A DNA stretch of 64,000 bases. Source: an uncultured Paracoccaceae bacterium (lineage in GTDB: Bacteria; Pseudomonadota; Alphaproteobacteria; Rhodobacterales; Rhodobacteraceae). The notes beneath the pieces are model-generated. The model was not told where the DNA came from. It ran no database searches and worked only from the letters and a program-made list of their open reading frames with translations. Both the position numbers and the translations under genes were made by a program. The stretch's first letter is position 1; each line of letters begins with the position of its first letter. Shown one piece after another: positions 34,327-43,834 of this stretch. The stretch spans positions 1 through 64,000 of the forward strand of contig CANNFE010000013.1 of assembly GCA_947503775.1 (NCBI GenBank). Direction: 5' to 3'.

Positions 34327-36228
34327 ATGAAAACCGGTATAAGCGTCGTCCGTGATCTCTCTAGACCGCCTCCGAGAAGACATGCGCCGCTCGAAGATCG
34401 TCTGATAAGCGCCGGGATCTGCTCGCCTGAACTCATCGAGGTTCTCAAACGGCGGCAATCTCAGACGGGCCAACCTCTGGCCGATATCGTCCACGTGTCC
34501 GGCATCGCCAGCGAAGATGTCATCGCCCAAGCGGTCTCGGGGCAGATCGGCGTTCCCCTGATCGATCCGGCGGCCGAGGCTCCGCACCCTGCTTATCTGA
34601 TGATGTATGGCGCGCATCGCGCGGCCCGAACGCAGCTCTTGCCCTGGCGGCGTGTCGGCGGCGCGCTGGTCGTCCTGACCGCACGGCCCGAGGAGTTTTC
34701 GCGACACCGCGAAGAGCTGGAAGCGGTCTTCGGATCTGTACGTATGGCCTTGGCCACTCCGGGCGCATTGCGGGTCGCGATCCAGCGGATGGCGCGCGAC
34801 GGCCTTCGGGAGCGGGCCGAGGCCCGGGTTGCGGCAGAGGACAGTTGCCGCAACTGGCGGTCCGGACGGGCCATGTCGGTCCTGATTGTCGCCACGGCCC
34901 TTCTCACGACCGGGGGGATCTTCGCGCCCGGACCCACTGTGCTGGCGCTGACGATCTGGGCGCTCGTCACCCTTGCCCTGACCATGGGGCTTAAGGCTGC
35001 GGCGGCCATCTCTCATCTGCGGTATGACAAACGGCAGACCCCCGATATCCCGGTCGCCGTGCCGCACCGCGTTCCGGTCGTCTCGATCATTGTGCCGCTT
35101 TTCAAGGAGACCCGGATCGCAGAACACCTACTCGCCCGTCTGCAACAGATCGACTACCCGCGCGAGTTCCTCGATATCCATCTCGCGCTCGAGGAAAACG
35201 ACCTCACCACGCAAAAGACGCTGGCCAAAACCGATCTTCCGCCCTGGATCCGGCCAATTGTGGTTCCCACCGGAGCGCTTCAGACCAAGCCCCGTGCGCT
35301 CAATTACACACTCGATTTCTGCCGGGGCAGCATAGTCGGGGTCTACGATGCCGAAGACGCACCAGCCTCAGATCAACTGCGCCGGGTCGTCGCCCGCTTT
35401 GCCACCTCACCGGCCGAGGTCGCCTGCCTGCAAGGCGTGCTCGATTACTACAACCCGCATGCTAACTGGCTGACCCGCTGCTTTACCATCGAATATGCCA
35501 CATGGTTCCGCCTTGTTCTGCCCGGCTTTGAACGTATGGCGCTGCCGATCCCGCTTGGCGGAACGACGTTGTTCTTTCGCCGCGATGTCCTTGAAGAGCT
35601 GGGCGGTTGGGATGCGCATAACGTCACCGAGGATGCGGATCTGGGTATCCGGCTGGCTCGGCGCGGCTACCGGACAGAGCTGATTACCACCACGACCGAG
35701 GAAGAGGCGAACGGACGGATCTGGCCCTGGATCAAACAGAGATCCCGATGGCTGAAGGGGTATGCGATCACCTATGCGGTCCATATGCGCCGCCCGCTTT
35801 TGCTCTGGCAAGAGCTTGGGCCATGGCGGTTCTTCGGCATGCAGGTCCTGTTTCTCGGCACGCTCAGCCAGTTCGTTCTGGCGCCGCTTTTGTGGTCGTT
35901 CTGGCTGCTCGCCTTCGGACTGCCGCATCCGCTGGCAATGATGCTAAGCCCCCCTCTTCTCTGGTCGATGGCTGGCGGTCTTCTTCTGGTCGAGGCGATC
36001 AACATCGCCGCTGGCGTTCTGGCCGTGAGACAAACGCGCCACCGGGGCCTGATCCCCTGGATCCCGACGCTGCACCTCTACTTCCCGCTTGCCGCGCTCG
36101 CCTCCTACAAAGGCTTGTGGGAGCTGACGCGCAAACCTTTCTACTGGGACAAGACCGCCCACGGTCTGCTGCTCGGAGAGGCTACTCCGCCGCCTCCACT
36201 GCCTGAGCATCCAGTTTCAGACGCGTGA
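34327..36228 (+). CDS. Fusion of a GspE N-terminal-like domain with a GT2 glycosyltransferase
   Basis: A 633-residue membrane protein with an unusual architecture. Residues about 20-160 resemble the MshEN/GspE N-terminal domain known from secretion ATPases and cyclic-di-GMP binding (GVPLIDPAAEAPHPAYLMMY). Two membrane helices follow at about 178-225. Residues 235-480 are a processive-type GT2 domain with DAEDAP, TEDADLG and the QRSRW motif of cellulose-synthase-like enzymes. More membrane helices (about 490-600) would form a polymer channel. It probably makes or exports an extracellular polysaccharide under nucleotide control. Its 3' end overlaps the convergent GntR gene by 47 bp. Confidence 0.85.
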   Translation: MKTGISVVRDLSRPPPRRHAPLEDRLISAGICSPELIEVLKRRQSQTGQPLADIVHVSGIASEDVIAQAVSGQIGVPLIDPAAEAPHPAYLMMYGAHRAARTQLLPWRRVGGALVVLTARPEEFSRHREELEAVFGSVRMALATPGALRVAIQRMARDGLRERAEARVAAEDSCRNWRSGRAMSVLIVATALLTTGGIFAPGPTVLALTIWALVTLALTMGLKAAAAISHLRYDKRQTPDIPVAVPHRVPVVSIIVPLFKETRIAEHLLARLQQIDYPREFLDIHLALEENDLTTQKTLAKTDLPPWIRPIVVPTGALQTKPRALNYTLDFCRGSIVGVYDAEDAPASDQLRRVVARFATSPAEVACLQGVLDYYNPHANWLTRCFTIEYATWFRLVLPGFERMALPIPLGGTTLFFRRDVLEELGGWDAHNVTEDADLGIRLARRGYRTELITTTTEEEANGRIWPWIKQRSRWLKGYAITYAVHMRRPLLLWQELGPWRFFGMQVLFLGTLSQFVLAPLLWSFWLLAFGLPHPLAMMLSPPLLWSMAGGLLLVEAINIAAGVLAVRQTRHRGLIPWIPTLHLYFPLAALASYKGLWELTRKPFYWDKTAHGLLLGEATPPPPLPEHPVSDA

Positions 36229-36835
36229 CATAGGCGTTCGAGATATGATCGCGCAGGGCCTGGTAGGCCCGCTCGGCATCCCGGTCGGCGATCGCCTCCA
36301 CTATGGCGTCATGCTCGGCGAGCGTTCCCGCGCTGCGCCCTTCGGCGGCCAGTGACGTCGTGGCCAGCAGCGCCATCGACCGATGGACCAGATCGAGTTG
36401 CTGAACCAGAAACCGGTTATGCGAAGCCAGATGGATCTGCTTGTGAAACCGCCGGTTCGCCCGGCTCAGCGCCTTGGGATCATCCGCCAGCGCCCGATCG
36501 GCCGCCGCCATATCACGCAGGACCGAAACCTCTTCCGGGGTCGCATGGACCGCGGCCAGCCGCGCCGCAAGACCTTCAAGCTCTCCTCTGACCACGTAAA
36601 GCTCGGCAAGCTGCGTGTGATCCAGGGACGACACGATCAGGGACCGCCCGTCGCGGGTCAAAAGCGATTGCGTCTCAAGTCGCTGCAACGCCTCGCGAAT
36701 GGGCGTTCTGGACACGCCAAAGCGGTCGGCAAGCTCGCTTTCGACCAGACGATCTCCGGGTCTGTAGACGCCGATATCAATCGCTTCGAGTATCAGATCA
36801 TAGGCATCCTTAAGCGGCGCTTTGTGGTCGGCCAT
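36182..36835 (-). CDS. GntR-family (FCD) transcription regulator
   Basis: A 217-residue regulator of the FadR subfamily. Residues about 1-70 are the winged HTH (GDRLVESELADRFGVSRTPI, REALQRLE), residues 85-205 the helical FCD ligand-binding domain with FHKQIHLASHNRFL and the metal-binding His pattern toward the C-terminus. The start at 36835 follows a strong AAAGGAGGGG. It is divergent from the HAD nucleotidase gene and overlaps the GT2 gene at its 3' end. Its target genes are not obvious from the neighbourhood. Confidence 0.9.
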   Translation of the reverse strand: MADHKAPLKDAYDLILEAIDIGVYRPGDRLVESELADRFGVSRTPIREALQRLETQSLLTRDGRSLIVSSLDHTQLAELYVVRGELEGLAARLAAVHATPEEVSVLRDMAAADRALADDPKALSRANRRFHKQIHLASHNRFLVQQLDLVHRSMALLATTSLAAEGRSAGTLAEHDAIVEAIADRDAERAYQALRDHISNAYVTRLKLDAQAVEAAE

Positions 36836-36934
36836 CACGCTCCCCTCCTTTCGAGGCTGAACCATCCTAACCCCATGAGCCGCCGCCGCATATCCCCGAT
36901 TGCCGTGCCCGTTCTCTGCCGGTAGCGTCGCGCC

Positions 36935-37579
36935 ATGCCACGCGATCAGTTCAAACCGGTTCGTCATTGGGTCTTCGACCTCGACAACACGCTTTACGGG
37001 CCCGAGACGCGCCTCTTCGATCAGATCAGTGACCGGATGGCCGACTGGATCGTGCGAAAGCTCGGTCTGCCGCACTCAGAGGCCAACACGATCCGCAAAA
37101 GCTATTGGCAAACATACGGAACGACCCTTGCTGGTCTGATGGCCGAGCATAAGATCGACCCGGACGCCTTCCTTGCGGATGTCCACGATATCGACCTGTC
37201 CGTCCTTGCCCCCGATCCCGATCTGCGGCGCGCGATCGATGCGCTTCCCGGGCGGCGCATCGTTTTCACCAATGCGGACGGCGCCTATGCCCGCCGTGTC
37301 CTTGCCGCTCGCGGCCTCGACAACCTGTTTGATGCAATTTACGGCGTGGAGGACGCGGCCTACCGCCCCAAGCCCGAGCGGCAAGCGTTCCGGATGATAT
37401 TTGAGGCCGACAGCCTGGCCCCTGCGCAATCGGCCATGTTCGAGGATGACACGCGCAACCTGCAAACCGCGCATGATCTTGGCCTGCGCACCGTTCATGT
37501 CGCCCCCGAACCGGACGAGCAGCCCCATATCCACCATCATACGGATGATCTGCCGCGCTTCTTGTCGCAACTGGTCTGA
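36935..37579 (+). CDS. HAD-superfamily pyrimidine 5'-nucleotidase-like protein
   Basis: A 214-residue HAD phosphatase of the Sdt1/pyrimidine 5'-nucleotidase type, acting on UMP/CMP or similar monophosphates in yeast homologues. Motif I is FDLDNTLYGPETRLF, with both catalytic Asp present. Motif II is IVFTNADGAYA, motif III has the Lys in YRPKPERQAF, and motif IV is MFEDDTRNLQTA. The helical cap lies between residues about 25 and 90. It begins a plus-strand run with the flavin monooxygenase and a second HAD-like protein. The true substrate in bacteria is not known. Confidence 0.9.
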   Translation: MPRDQFKPVRHWVFDLDNTLYGPETRLFDQISDRMADWIVRKLGLPHSEANTIRKSYWQTYGTTLAGLMAEHKIDPDAFLADVHDIDLSVLAPDPDLRRAIDALPGRRIVFTNADGAYARRVLAARGLDNLFDAIYGVEDAAYRPKPERQAFRMIFEADSLAPAQSAMFEDDTRNLQTAHDLGLRTVHVAPEPDEQPHIHHHTDDLPRFLSQLV

Positions 37580-37620
37580 GACGCTTTGCCGAGGACCCGC
37601 GCTCTCCTATCTTCACTCCC

Positions 37621-38805
37621 ATGAGCATTGAAAAGACTGATATCCTGATCTCCGGCGGCGGCATTGCCGGCCTGATTGCAACAATCGCGTTCGGTCGCGA
37701 AGGGCTGAGCGTTCTCTGCGTCGATCCCGCACCCCCTGTGACGGATGAAAAGACCGACGGCGCAGACCTGCGCACGACCGCGTTTCTTCAACCGGCCCGG
37801 GATCTTCTGGATGAGATTGGCCTCTGGCCCCGGCTTGACGAAGACGCAACCCCACTTCAGGTGATGCGCATCGCCGATCTGGGCGGCACATCTGCGATCC
37901 GGGATTTCGACGCGGCCGATATCTCTGACAGGCCCTTTGCCTGGAACCTGCCGAACTGGCTGACCCGCCGCGAAGCGCTCGCGCTGATCGACGAGATGCC
38001 AAATGCCACCTTCCGTTCTGGTGTTGGGACAGGCGAGATCCTGACCCGGCAGGCTGAGGCATGCGTTCGCCTGACGGACGGAACCCAGGTCCGGGCGCGA
38101 CTTCTGATCGGTGCCGATGGAAAGGCCTCACCGGTCAGAAAGGCCTTGGGGATTGGCCTCAACAAGACCAGCTATCGCCAAAAAGCCCTCAGCTTTGCCG
38201 TCAGTCATCCCAAACCCCATGGCAATGTCTCGACCGAGATCCATCGCTCCGGTGGTCCCTTCACACTCGTGCCTTTGCCCGACCGGGATGGAGAGCCCTG
38301 CTCTGCCATCGTCTGGATGGAAACAGAGACCGAAGCCGATCGCCTTCTTTCCTTGGACGAGGCGGCCTTCGAAGAGGAGGCAACCGCGCGCAGCAACAGC
38401 TATTTTGGCCCGCTCAAGCTGGTCTCACAGCCAACGGGATGGCCGATGACAAGCCAGATTGCCCGCAGTTTCATGGGCCAACGCACGGCGCTGATTGCCG
38501 AGGCCGCCCATGCTGTCCCTCCGATTGGCGCGCAGGGCCTGAACATGAGCCTTGCAGATATCGCAATGCTGCGCGACCTGATCCGCGAGAACCCCGAGCA
38601 GCTTGGAACAGAGCCGATGTTGGCACGCTACGATCGCGCGCGCCGGGTCGAAACCCGGATCCGCATAGCTGGGATCGATATGCTCAATCGGATCTCCATG
38701 GCAGAGAGCGCCCCTCTCAAGGCTGCGCGATCCTTCGGAATGCGCGCCCTTCACGATATCGCTCCCATCCGCCGAGGCCTGATGCGCCTCGGACTTGGCA
38801 GCTAG
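37621..38805 (+). CDS. UbiH/COQ6-type FAD-dependent monooxygenase
   Basis: A 394-residue flavin hydroxylase of the UbiH/UbiF/Coq6 family, most likely hydroxylating the ring in ubiquinone synthesis. The FAD dinucleotide-binding motif is ISGGGIAGLIA at residues 10-20, the second motif is LIGADGKASPVRKALG near 165, and the third is GAQGLNMSLADI near 305. In Rhodobacterales, ring hydroxylation is shared by a small set of such enzymes, so the exact position cannot be assigned. It ends 3 bp before the next gene, which must be co-transcribed. Confidence 0.88.
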   Translation: MSIEKTDILISGGGIAGLIATIAFGREGLSVLCVDPAPPVTDEKTDGADLRTTAFLQPARDLLDEIGLWPRLDEDATPLQVMRIADLGGTSAIRDFDAADISDRPFAWNLPNWLTRREALALIDEMPNATFRSGVGTGEILTRQAEACVRLTDGTQVRARLLIGADGKASPVRKALGIGLNKTSYRQKALSFAVSHPKPHGNVSTEIHRSGGPFTLVPLPDRDGEPCSAIVWMETETEADRLLSLDEAAFEEEATARSNSYFGPLKLVSQPTGWPMTSQIARSFMGQRTALIAEAAHAVPPIGAQGLNMSLADIAMLRDLIRENPEQLGTEPMLARYDRARRVETRIRIAGIDMLNRISMAESAPLKAARSFGMRALHDIAPIRRGLMRLGLGS

Positions 38806-38808
38806 CGG

Positions 38809-39234
38809 ATGGGCCTATTCCCCAAAGTCGATCTCAAGGTGATCGCATGGGATGTGCATGGTGTACTCTGCCCCAGCGAGGGGGTGCTCGACTTTGACGA
38901 GGATCTCCTGAACTGGGCCGAGACGCTGTCAGGCCAAGGCTTGCGACAGATCGCTTTGACCAATGCTCCTGCAGACTTGACCCGGCAAATCGAGGCCCAT
39001 CTTGGCGACTGGCCGTCGATCGATCTTGTCCTGACCTCCGCCACGACCAATCTGACCAAGGCAGATCCCGGCTTTTACGATCACGTCGCCACAGAGATCG
39101 CGACCCTGCCCGGCTCGATCCTTCTTATCGACGACAAGGGCACGAACATAAATGCGGCCGCCGCCGCCGGATGGCGCGGTTTTCGCTACTCTCCTCTGGC
39201 GCGAGATGCCTTGAAACGCACGCTCAAGCTGTGA
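38809..39234 (+). CDS. Atypical HAD-like protein with altered active site
   Basis: A 141-residue small HAD-fold protein without a cap. Motif I reads WDVHGVLCPSEG: the nucleophile Asp15 is present but the general acid/base Asp at +2 is His17. Motif II may be LTNAPADL, motif III LTKADPGFY and motif IV LLIDDKGTNINAA. Such a change usually abolishes normal phosphatase turnover, so the protein may act as a transferase, a binding protein or a different hydrolase. It starts 3 bp after the monooxygenase stop. Confidence 0.75.
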   Translation: MGLFPKVDLKVIAWDVHGVLCPSEGVLDFDEDLLNWAETLSGQGLRQIALTNAPADLTRQIEAHLGDWPSIDLVLTSATTNLTKADPGFYDHVATEIATLPGSILLIDDKGTNINAAAAAGWRGFRYSPLARDALKRTLKL

Positions 39235-39254
39235 CGGGCTGATTGCATCCCTAA

Positions 39255-40334
<1,080 letters not shown>

Positions 40335-40386
40335 AGGCGGGCGGCGGCGTTTTGATGCCGCCCATGCCGAAAGGGACCCTGATCTG

Positions 40387-41214
40387 ATGGGGACGCATAA
40401 CTCGCTTGAAATGGACACTATCGTCCGCCCCAAAACGCGCGAGCGGGGCATATGCTTTCTGCATCTGCCAAAGACGGCAGGCTCCTTTGTCGGGGCCTGC
40501 TTTGAAAAGAGGTATGGCGCCGAAAACTGCGCACTCTGGATCGAGGGGCATCTGGTCAAGTCGATACAGGACGGCCGAGGCGATCCGGTTGTCGCGGACT
40601 TTATCAGCGCGCATGCATCGTTTCACACGCTGTCGATTGCCGGCGCGCGCCAGCGGTTCGATCTTTTCACGATTCTACGCGATCCGGTCGATCGGATTGT
40701 CTCTCATATGAACTGGATGGATCGCTATAATCAAAAGGCGCCGTGGCAGAAGCTTAGCTCCCCGGCCAAGGCTCATATGACGCTTGTGGATCAGCTCAAA
40801 CAGGCTGATTGTCATGATCTGCGGTCGATGCGTCAGTTCTTTCACCTTGATGATCTCACCAAGGCGCAATTTCTGCTGAACATGCAAACCGGCATGATCA
40901 TGGACTGCGTTCGAAAAGACATCCTTTCGATTGTCTCGCTCTCCCGCCTGCCGGCAGAGGCCATCCGAAAGCGGTTGCGCAAGTTTCGGTTCGTGGGTCT
41001 GGTCGATGAGTTCAAGGATCATTTCGTTGATCAGACCGGCATGGATCCAGGCGATCTTGGCGAAAGCGTGAATAAGACCCATCAGGGACGGTTTTCGCGC
41101 ACCCCTGAACTTGAGCGGTTCTGCAGACCCTATGTCGTGGCCGATGAGCGGCTTCTCTCGATCTGCAAATCCGAACGCGCCAAAGGCAATTTGAGCGATC
41201 TCGTCATTGCTTGA
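40387..41214 (+). CDS. Sulfotransferase-like protein
   Basis: A 275-residue protein of the sulfotransferase family 2 type. CFLHLPKTAGSF near residue 22 matches the 5'-phosphosulfate-binding loop and LFTILRDPVDRIVSH near 98 the 3'-phosphate-binding motif of PAPS-dependent enzymes. No signal peptide or membrane helix is seen, so it acts in the cytoplasm, probably on a carbohydrate. Lower GC than its neighbours and no pathway partners nearby suggest recent acquisition. The start at 40387 follows AAAGGGAC. Confidence 0.8.
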   Translation: MGTHNSLEMDTIVRPKTRERGICFLHLPKTAGSFVGACFEKRYGAENCALWIEGHLVKSIQDGRGDPVVADFISAHASFHTLSIAGARQRFDLFTILRDPVDRIVSHMNWMDRYNQKAPWQKLSSPAKAHMTLVDQLKQADCHDLRSMRQFFHLDDLTKAQFLLNMQTGMIMDCVRKDILSIVSLSRLPAEAIRKRLRKFRFVGLVDEFKDHFVDQTGMDPGDLGESVNKTHQGRFSRTPELERFCRPYVVADERLLSICKSERAKGNLSDLVIA

Positions 41215-41244
41215 CTTCTGCGCAGTCTGCGGCAGCCAACGCAC

Positions 41245-42180
41245 ATGGATGCTGTCTTGACCGCGACGCCAGCCAAACCGACCGCAACAAGCTGGATCAT
41301 GATCGCCGCCCTCGGTGTGACCTGGGGGGCGACGTTCATGGGGATCGAGCTGGCATTGGAGGGATTCACCCCGCTCTGGCTCGCCGCATTGCGTCTTTTG
41401 CTGGCGGCCTGCGTGATCTGGAGCGTCGTTGCGATCATGCCAAGCGATCCGCCGAAACAGGACGGGCGATCGCGCTGGCCGTTTCTCCTTTTTGTCGGCG
41501 CTGTTGGCGCTGCTCTGCCCTTCTTCTTGCTCAGTTGGGGACAGACCCATGTCACGTCGGCCGCGGCCGGGGTGTCAATGGCGATGATCGCTCTGATCGT
41601 TCTACCGCTCAGTCATGTCTTCGTGCCGGGCGAGGTCATGACCCGGCGCAAGACCATCGGCGTCCTTCTTGGTCTCGCAGGCGTCATCACGCTGTTCTCG
41701 GATCGGCTGGGCGCCGGACCGGACGGATGGAGCGGCGTCGCAGGCCAGGCCGCCTGCATCGGAGGCGCGGCCTGCTACGCCATGGCCTCGATCGCCACAC
41801 GGCTTTGCCCACCGATCGATCCGCTCCGTCTTGCGGCGTGGCAGCTGACGGTCGGCGCGCTCCTGGTTCTGCCTTTCGCGATCTGGATCGACGGCGGGCC
41901 TGATCTGCCCGACGCCCGGCCCTTGATCGCGTTGGCGGTTCTCGCCCTTGTACCGACGGCGGGCGCCAACATTCTGCGGGTCCTGGTGATCCGAAGCGCA
42001 GGCCCTCAATTCATGTCGCTCACGAACTTTCAGGTTCCGGTCTGGTCCGTCATCTTTGGTGCAACCCTCTTGAGCGAACCCGTACCGCCTCAACTCGGGC
42101 TGGCCTTGGCCCTCATCCTACTGGGGATCGGCGTCACTCAGGCTGCCTCGCTCGGGCGTCTGTTCAAAGATCGCGACTGA
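41245..42180 (+). CDS. EamA-family drug/metabolite transporter
   Basis: A 311-residue inner-membrane exporter with ten predicted helices arranged as two EamA repeats. The first starts WIMIAALGVTWGATFMGIEL and the second at about residue 160 (AACIGGAACYAMASIATRL). Relatives export amino acids or other metabolites, but the substrate cannot be inferred. It is 30 bp downstream of the sulfotransferase gene and is followed by a strong terminator. Confidence 0.92.
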   Translation: MDAVLTATPAKPTATSWIMIAALGVTWGATFMGIELALEGFTPLWLAALRLLLAACVIWSVVAIMPSDPPKQDGRSRWPFLLFVGAVGAALPFFLLSWGQTHVTSAAAGVSMAMIALIVLPLSHVFVPGEVMTRRKTIGVLLGLAGVITLFSDRLGAGPDGWSGVAGQAACIGGAACYAMASIATRLCPPIDPLRLAAWQLTVGALLVLPFAIWIDGGPDLPDARPLIALAVLALVPTAGANILRVLVIRSAGPQFMSLTNFQVPVWSVIFGATLLSEPVPPQLGLALALILLGIGVTQAASLGRLFKDRD

Positions 42181-42189
42181 AACAAAAAA

Positions 42190-42226
42190 CCCCGAACCTG
42201 CTGAAGACAAGTTCGGGGCTGTTTTG
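42190..42226. terminator. Bidirectional terminator between DMT exporter and glmM operon
   Basis: CCCCGAAC at 42190-42197 pairs with GTTCGGGG at 42211-42218 around a 13-nt loop. Read on the minus strand the stem is followed by six T residues; on the plus strand by a shorter T-run. It ends transcription from both convergent units, more strongly that of the glmM operon. Confidence 0.85.
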
Positions 42227-42246
42227 CTTAGATCGCTCTAACGCAT

Positions 42247-42399
42247 CTAGGTATCGGCGCTGTCTTTCGCCAAGGACGACTTCGAGACCGTCGGATCATC
42301 GAGCCTGTCCTCCGTTTTGGCCTTACTTCTCAAAGCAAAGGCGATGACAGCTCCGAACGTTACAAATGCGAGAGCGGCGATTAATGGAAAACTGTCCAT
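42247..42399 (-). CDS. 50-residue single-span membrane protein downstream of glmM
   Basis: A short gene missed by length filters: ATG at 42399, TAG at 42247-42249, AAGGAG ribosome binding site with 6-nt spacing. The peptide has a membrane helix at residues 5-23 (PLIAALAFVTFGAVIAFAL), then a basic stretch and a polar, acidic cytoplasmic tail. It is 58 bp after glmM on the same strand and directly before the terminator, so it is the last gene of that operon. Function unknown. Confidence 0.75.
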   Translation of the reverse strand: MDSFPLIAALAFVTFGAVIAFALRSKAKTEDRLDDPTVSKSSLAKDSADT

Positions 42400-42457
42400 G
42401 CCAATCTCCTTTTCTTTCCCAGTACGGCGCTAACCGTAGAGGGTCGTCAAAGGTTCC

Positions 42458-43801
42458 TTAAACCGCCGCTTCGACCTCTGCGACAATTCCGCCAACGACA
42501 TCTTCCAGAAGGTCGGAATCGTCCGCCTCGCCCATGACGCGGATCAAGGGTTCGGTTCCGGACTTGCGAATGACAAGACGCCCATGGCCATTGAGCTGCG
42601 CCTCGGCATCGGTGATCTTGTCCTGCACTGTCTTCTGCCCAAGCGGATCCTGTCCTGCCTCGTAGCGCACGTTCCTGAGCAGTTGCGGCACCGGGGTAAA
42701 GACTGAGGCCAGCTCGCTGGCCTTGCGACCGCTTCTGACCATCTCGGCCAAAAACTGGAGCCCTGCGATCAGGCCATCGCCGGTCGTAGCGAAATCGGTC
42801 ATCACGATATGACCGGACTGCTCTCCTCCAAGGTTCCAGCCGCCCCGGCGCATCGCCTCGACAACATAGCGATCGCCGACCTTTGTGCGTTCAAGTCGCA
42901 TGCCCTGCTCTGTCAGGAACCGCTCAAGCCCGAGATTCGACATGATCGTGGCAACAAGCGTTCCATCCTTCAGCCGATCTTCTTCGGCCCAGCGCCGCGC
43001 CATCAGGGCCATGATCTGATCGCCATCGGCGATCCGACCCTGCTCATCGATCAGGATGATCCTGTCGGCATCCCCATCAAGGCAAAGCCCGACATCCGCA
43101 CCATGCGAGACGACCGCTTCGGCCGCGCGCTGCGGCGCAGTTGATCCGCACCCTTCATTGATATTCGTGCCATCAGGGGAGGTTCCAAGAGGAATGACCT
43201 CCGCCCCAAGCTCCCAAAGAACTTCGGGGGCGGTCTTGTAGGCCGCGCCGTTCGCGCAATCGACAACCACCTTCATCCCGTCAAGGCGCATGCCGGTCGG
43301 GAAGGTCGACTTTACCCTCTCCTGATAGCGAAAGCGTCCATCATCGATCCGCTTGGCCCGACCGATATTCCCGGCAGCGGCCGGTTCGGTCCCATTCTCG
43401 ACCAAAGCCTCGATCTCCGCCTCGGCCTCGTCGGACAGCTTGTACCCGTCAGGGCCGAAAAACTTGATCCCATTGTCATGATGCGGGTTGTGGCTGGCGG
43501 AAATCATGATCCCGAGATCCGCACGCATCGACGGTGTGATAAGCCCGACCGCAGGGGTTGGCACAGGGCCGAGAAGCAGCACGTTCATTCCGGTCGAGGT
43601 CAGACCGGCCGTGAGCGCGTTCTCGAACATATAGCCCGACAGGCGCGTATCTTTGCCGATAACGACCCGGTGCCCGTGCTTGCCATCCCTTCGAAAATAG
43701 CGACCCGCCGCCGCCCCGAGACGCATCGCTATCTCTGCTGTCATCGGATGAACGTTCGCCTTGCCCCGGACTCCATCGGTGCCGAACAGCTTGCGCTTCA
43801 T
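42458..43801 (-). CDS. glmM: Phosphoglucosamine mutase
   Basis: A 447-residue cytoplasmic enzyme converting glucosamine-6-phosphate to glucosamine-1-phosphate for peptidoglycan and lipopolysaccharide precursors. It begins [18 protein letters not shown], the phospho-Ser loop is [15 protein letters not shown] near residue 100, the metal loop is [13 protein letters not shown] near 240, and the phosphate-binding C-terminus reads [15 protein letters not shown] strong GGAGGAGAG precedes the start. It lies 33 bp after folP; folB-folP-glmM is a common alphaproteobacterial order. Confidence 0.97.
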   Translation of the reverse strand: MKRKLFGTDGVRGKANVHPMTAEIAMRLGAAAGRYFRRDGKHGHRVVIGKDTRLSGYMFENALTAGLTSTGMNVLLLGPVPTPAVGLITPSMRADLGIMISASHNPHHDNGIKFFGPDGYKLSDEAEAEIEALVENGTEPAAAGNIGRAKRIDDGRFRYQERVKSTFPTGMRLDGMKVVVDCANGAAYKTAPEVLWELGAEVIPLGTSPDGTNINEGCGSTAPQRAAEAVVSHGADVGLCLDGDADRIILIDEQGRIADGDQIMALMARRWAEEDRLKDGTLVATIMSNLGLERFLTEQGMRLERTKVGDRYVVEAMRRGGWNLGGEQSGHIVMTDFATTGDGLIAGLQFLAEMVRSGRKASELASVFTPVPQLLRNVRYEAGQDPLGQKTVQDKITDAEAQLNGHGRLVIRKSGTEPLIRVMGEADDSDLLEDVVGGIVAEVEAAV

Positions 43802-43834
43802 AATATGCTCTCCTCCTGCCCGGTCCGGCCTCTG

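Noticed and set aside
33022..35127. Long minus-strand frame opposite carA
   Set aside because: Shadow of carA and the GT2 gene, both with catalytic motifs; no start signal.
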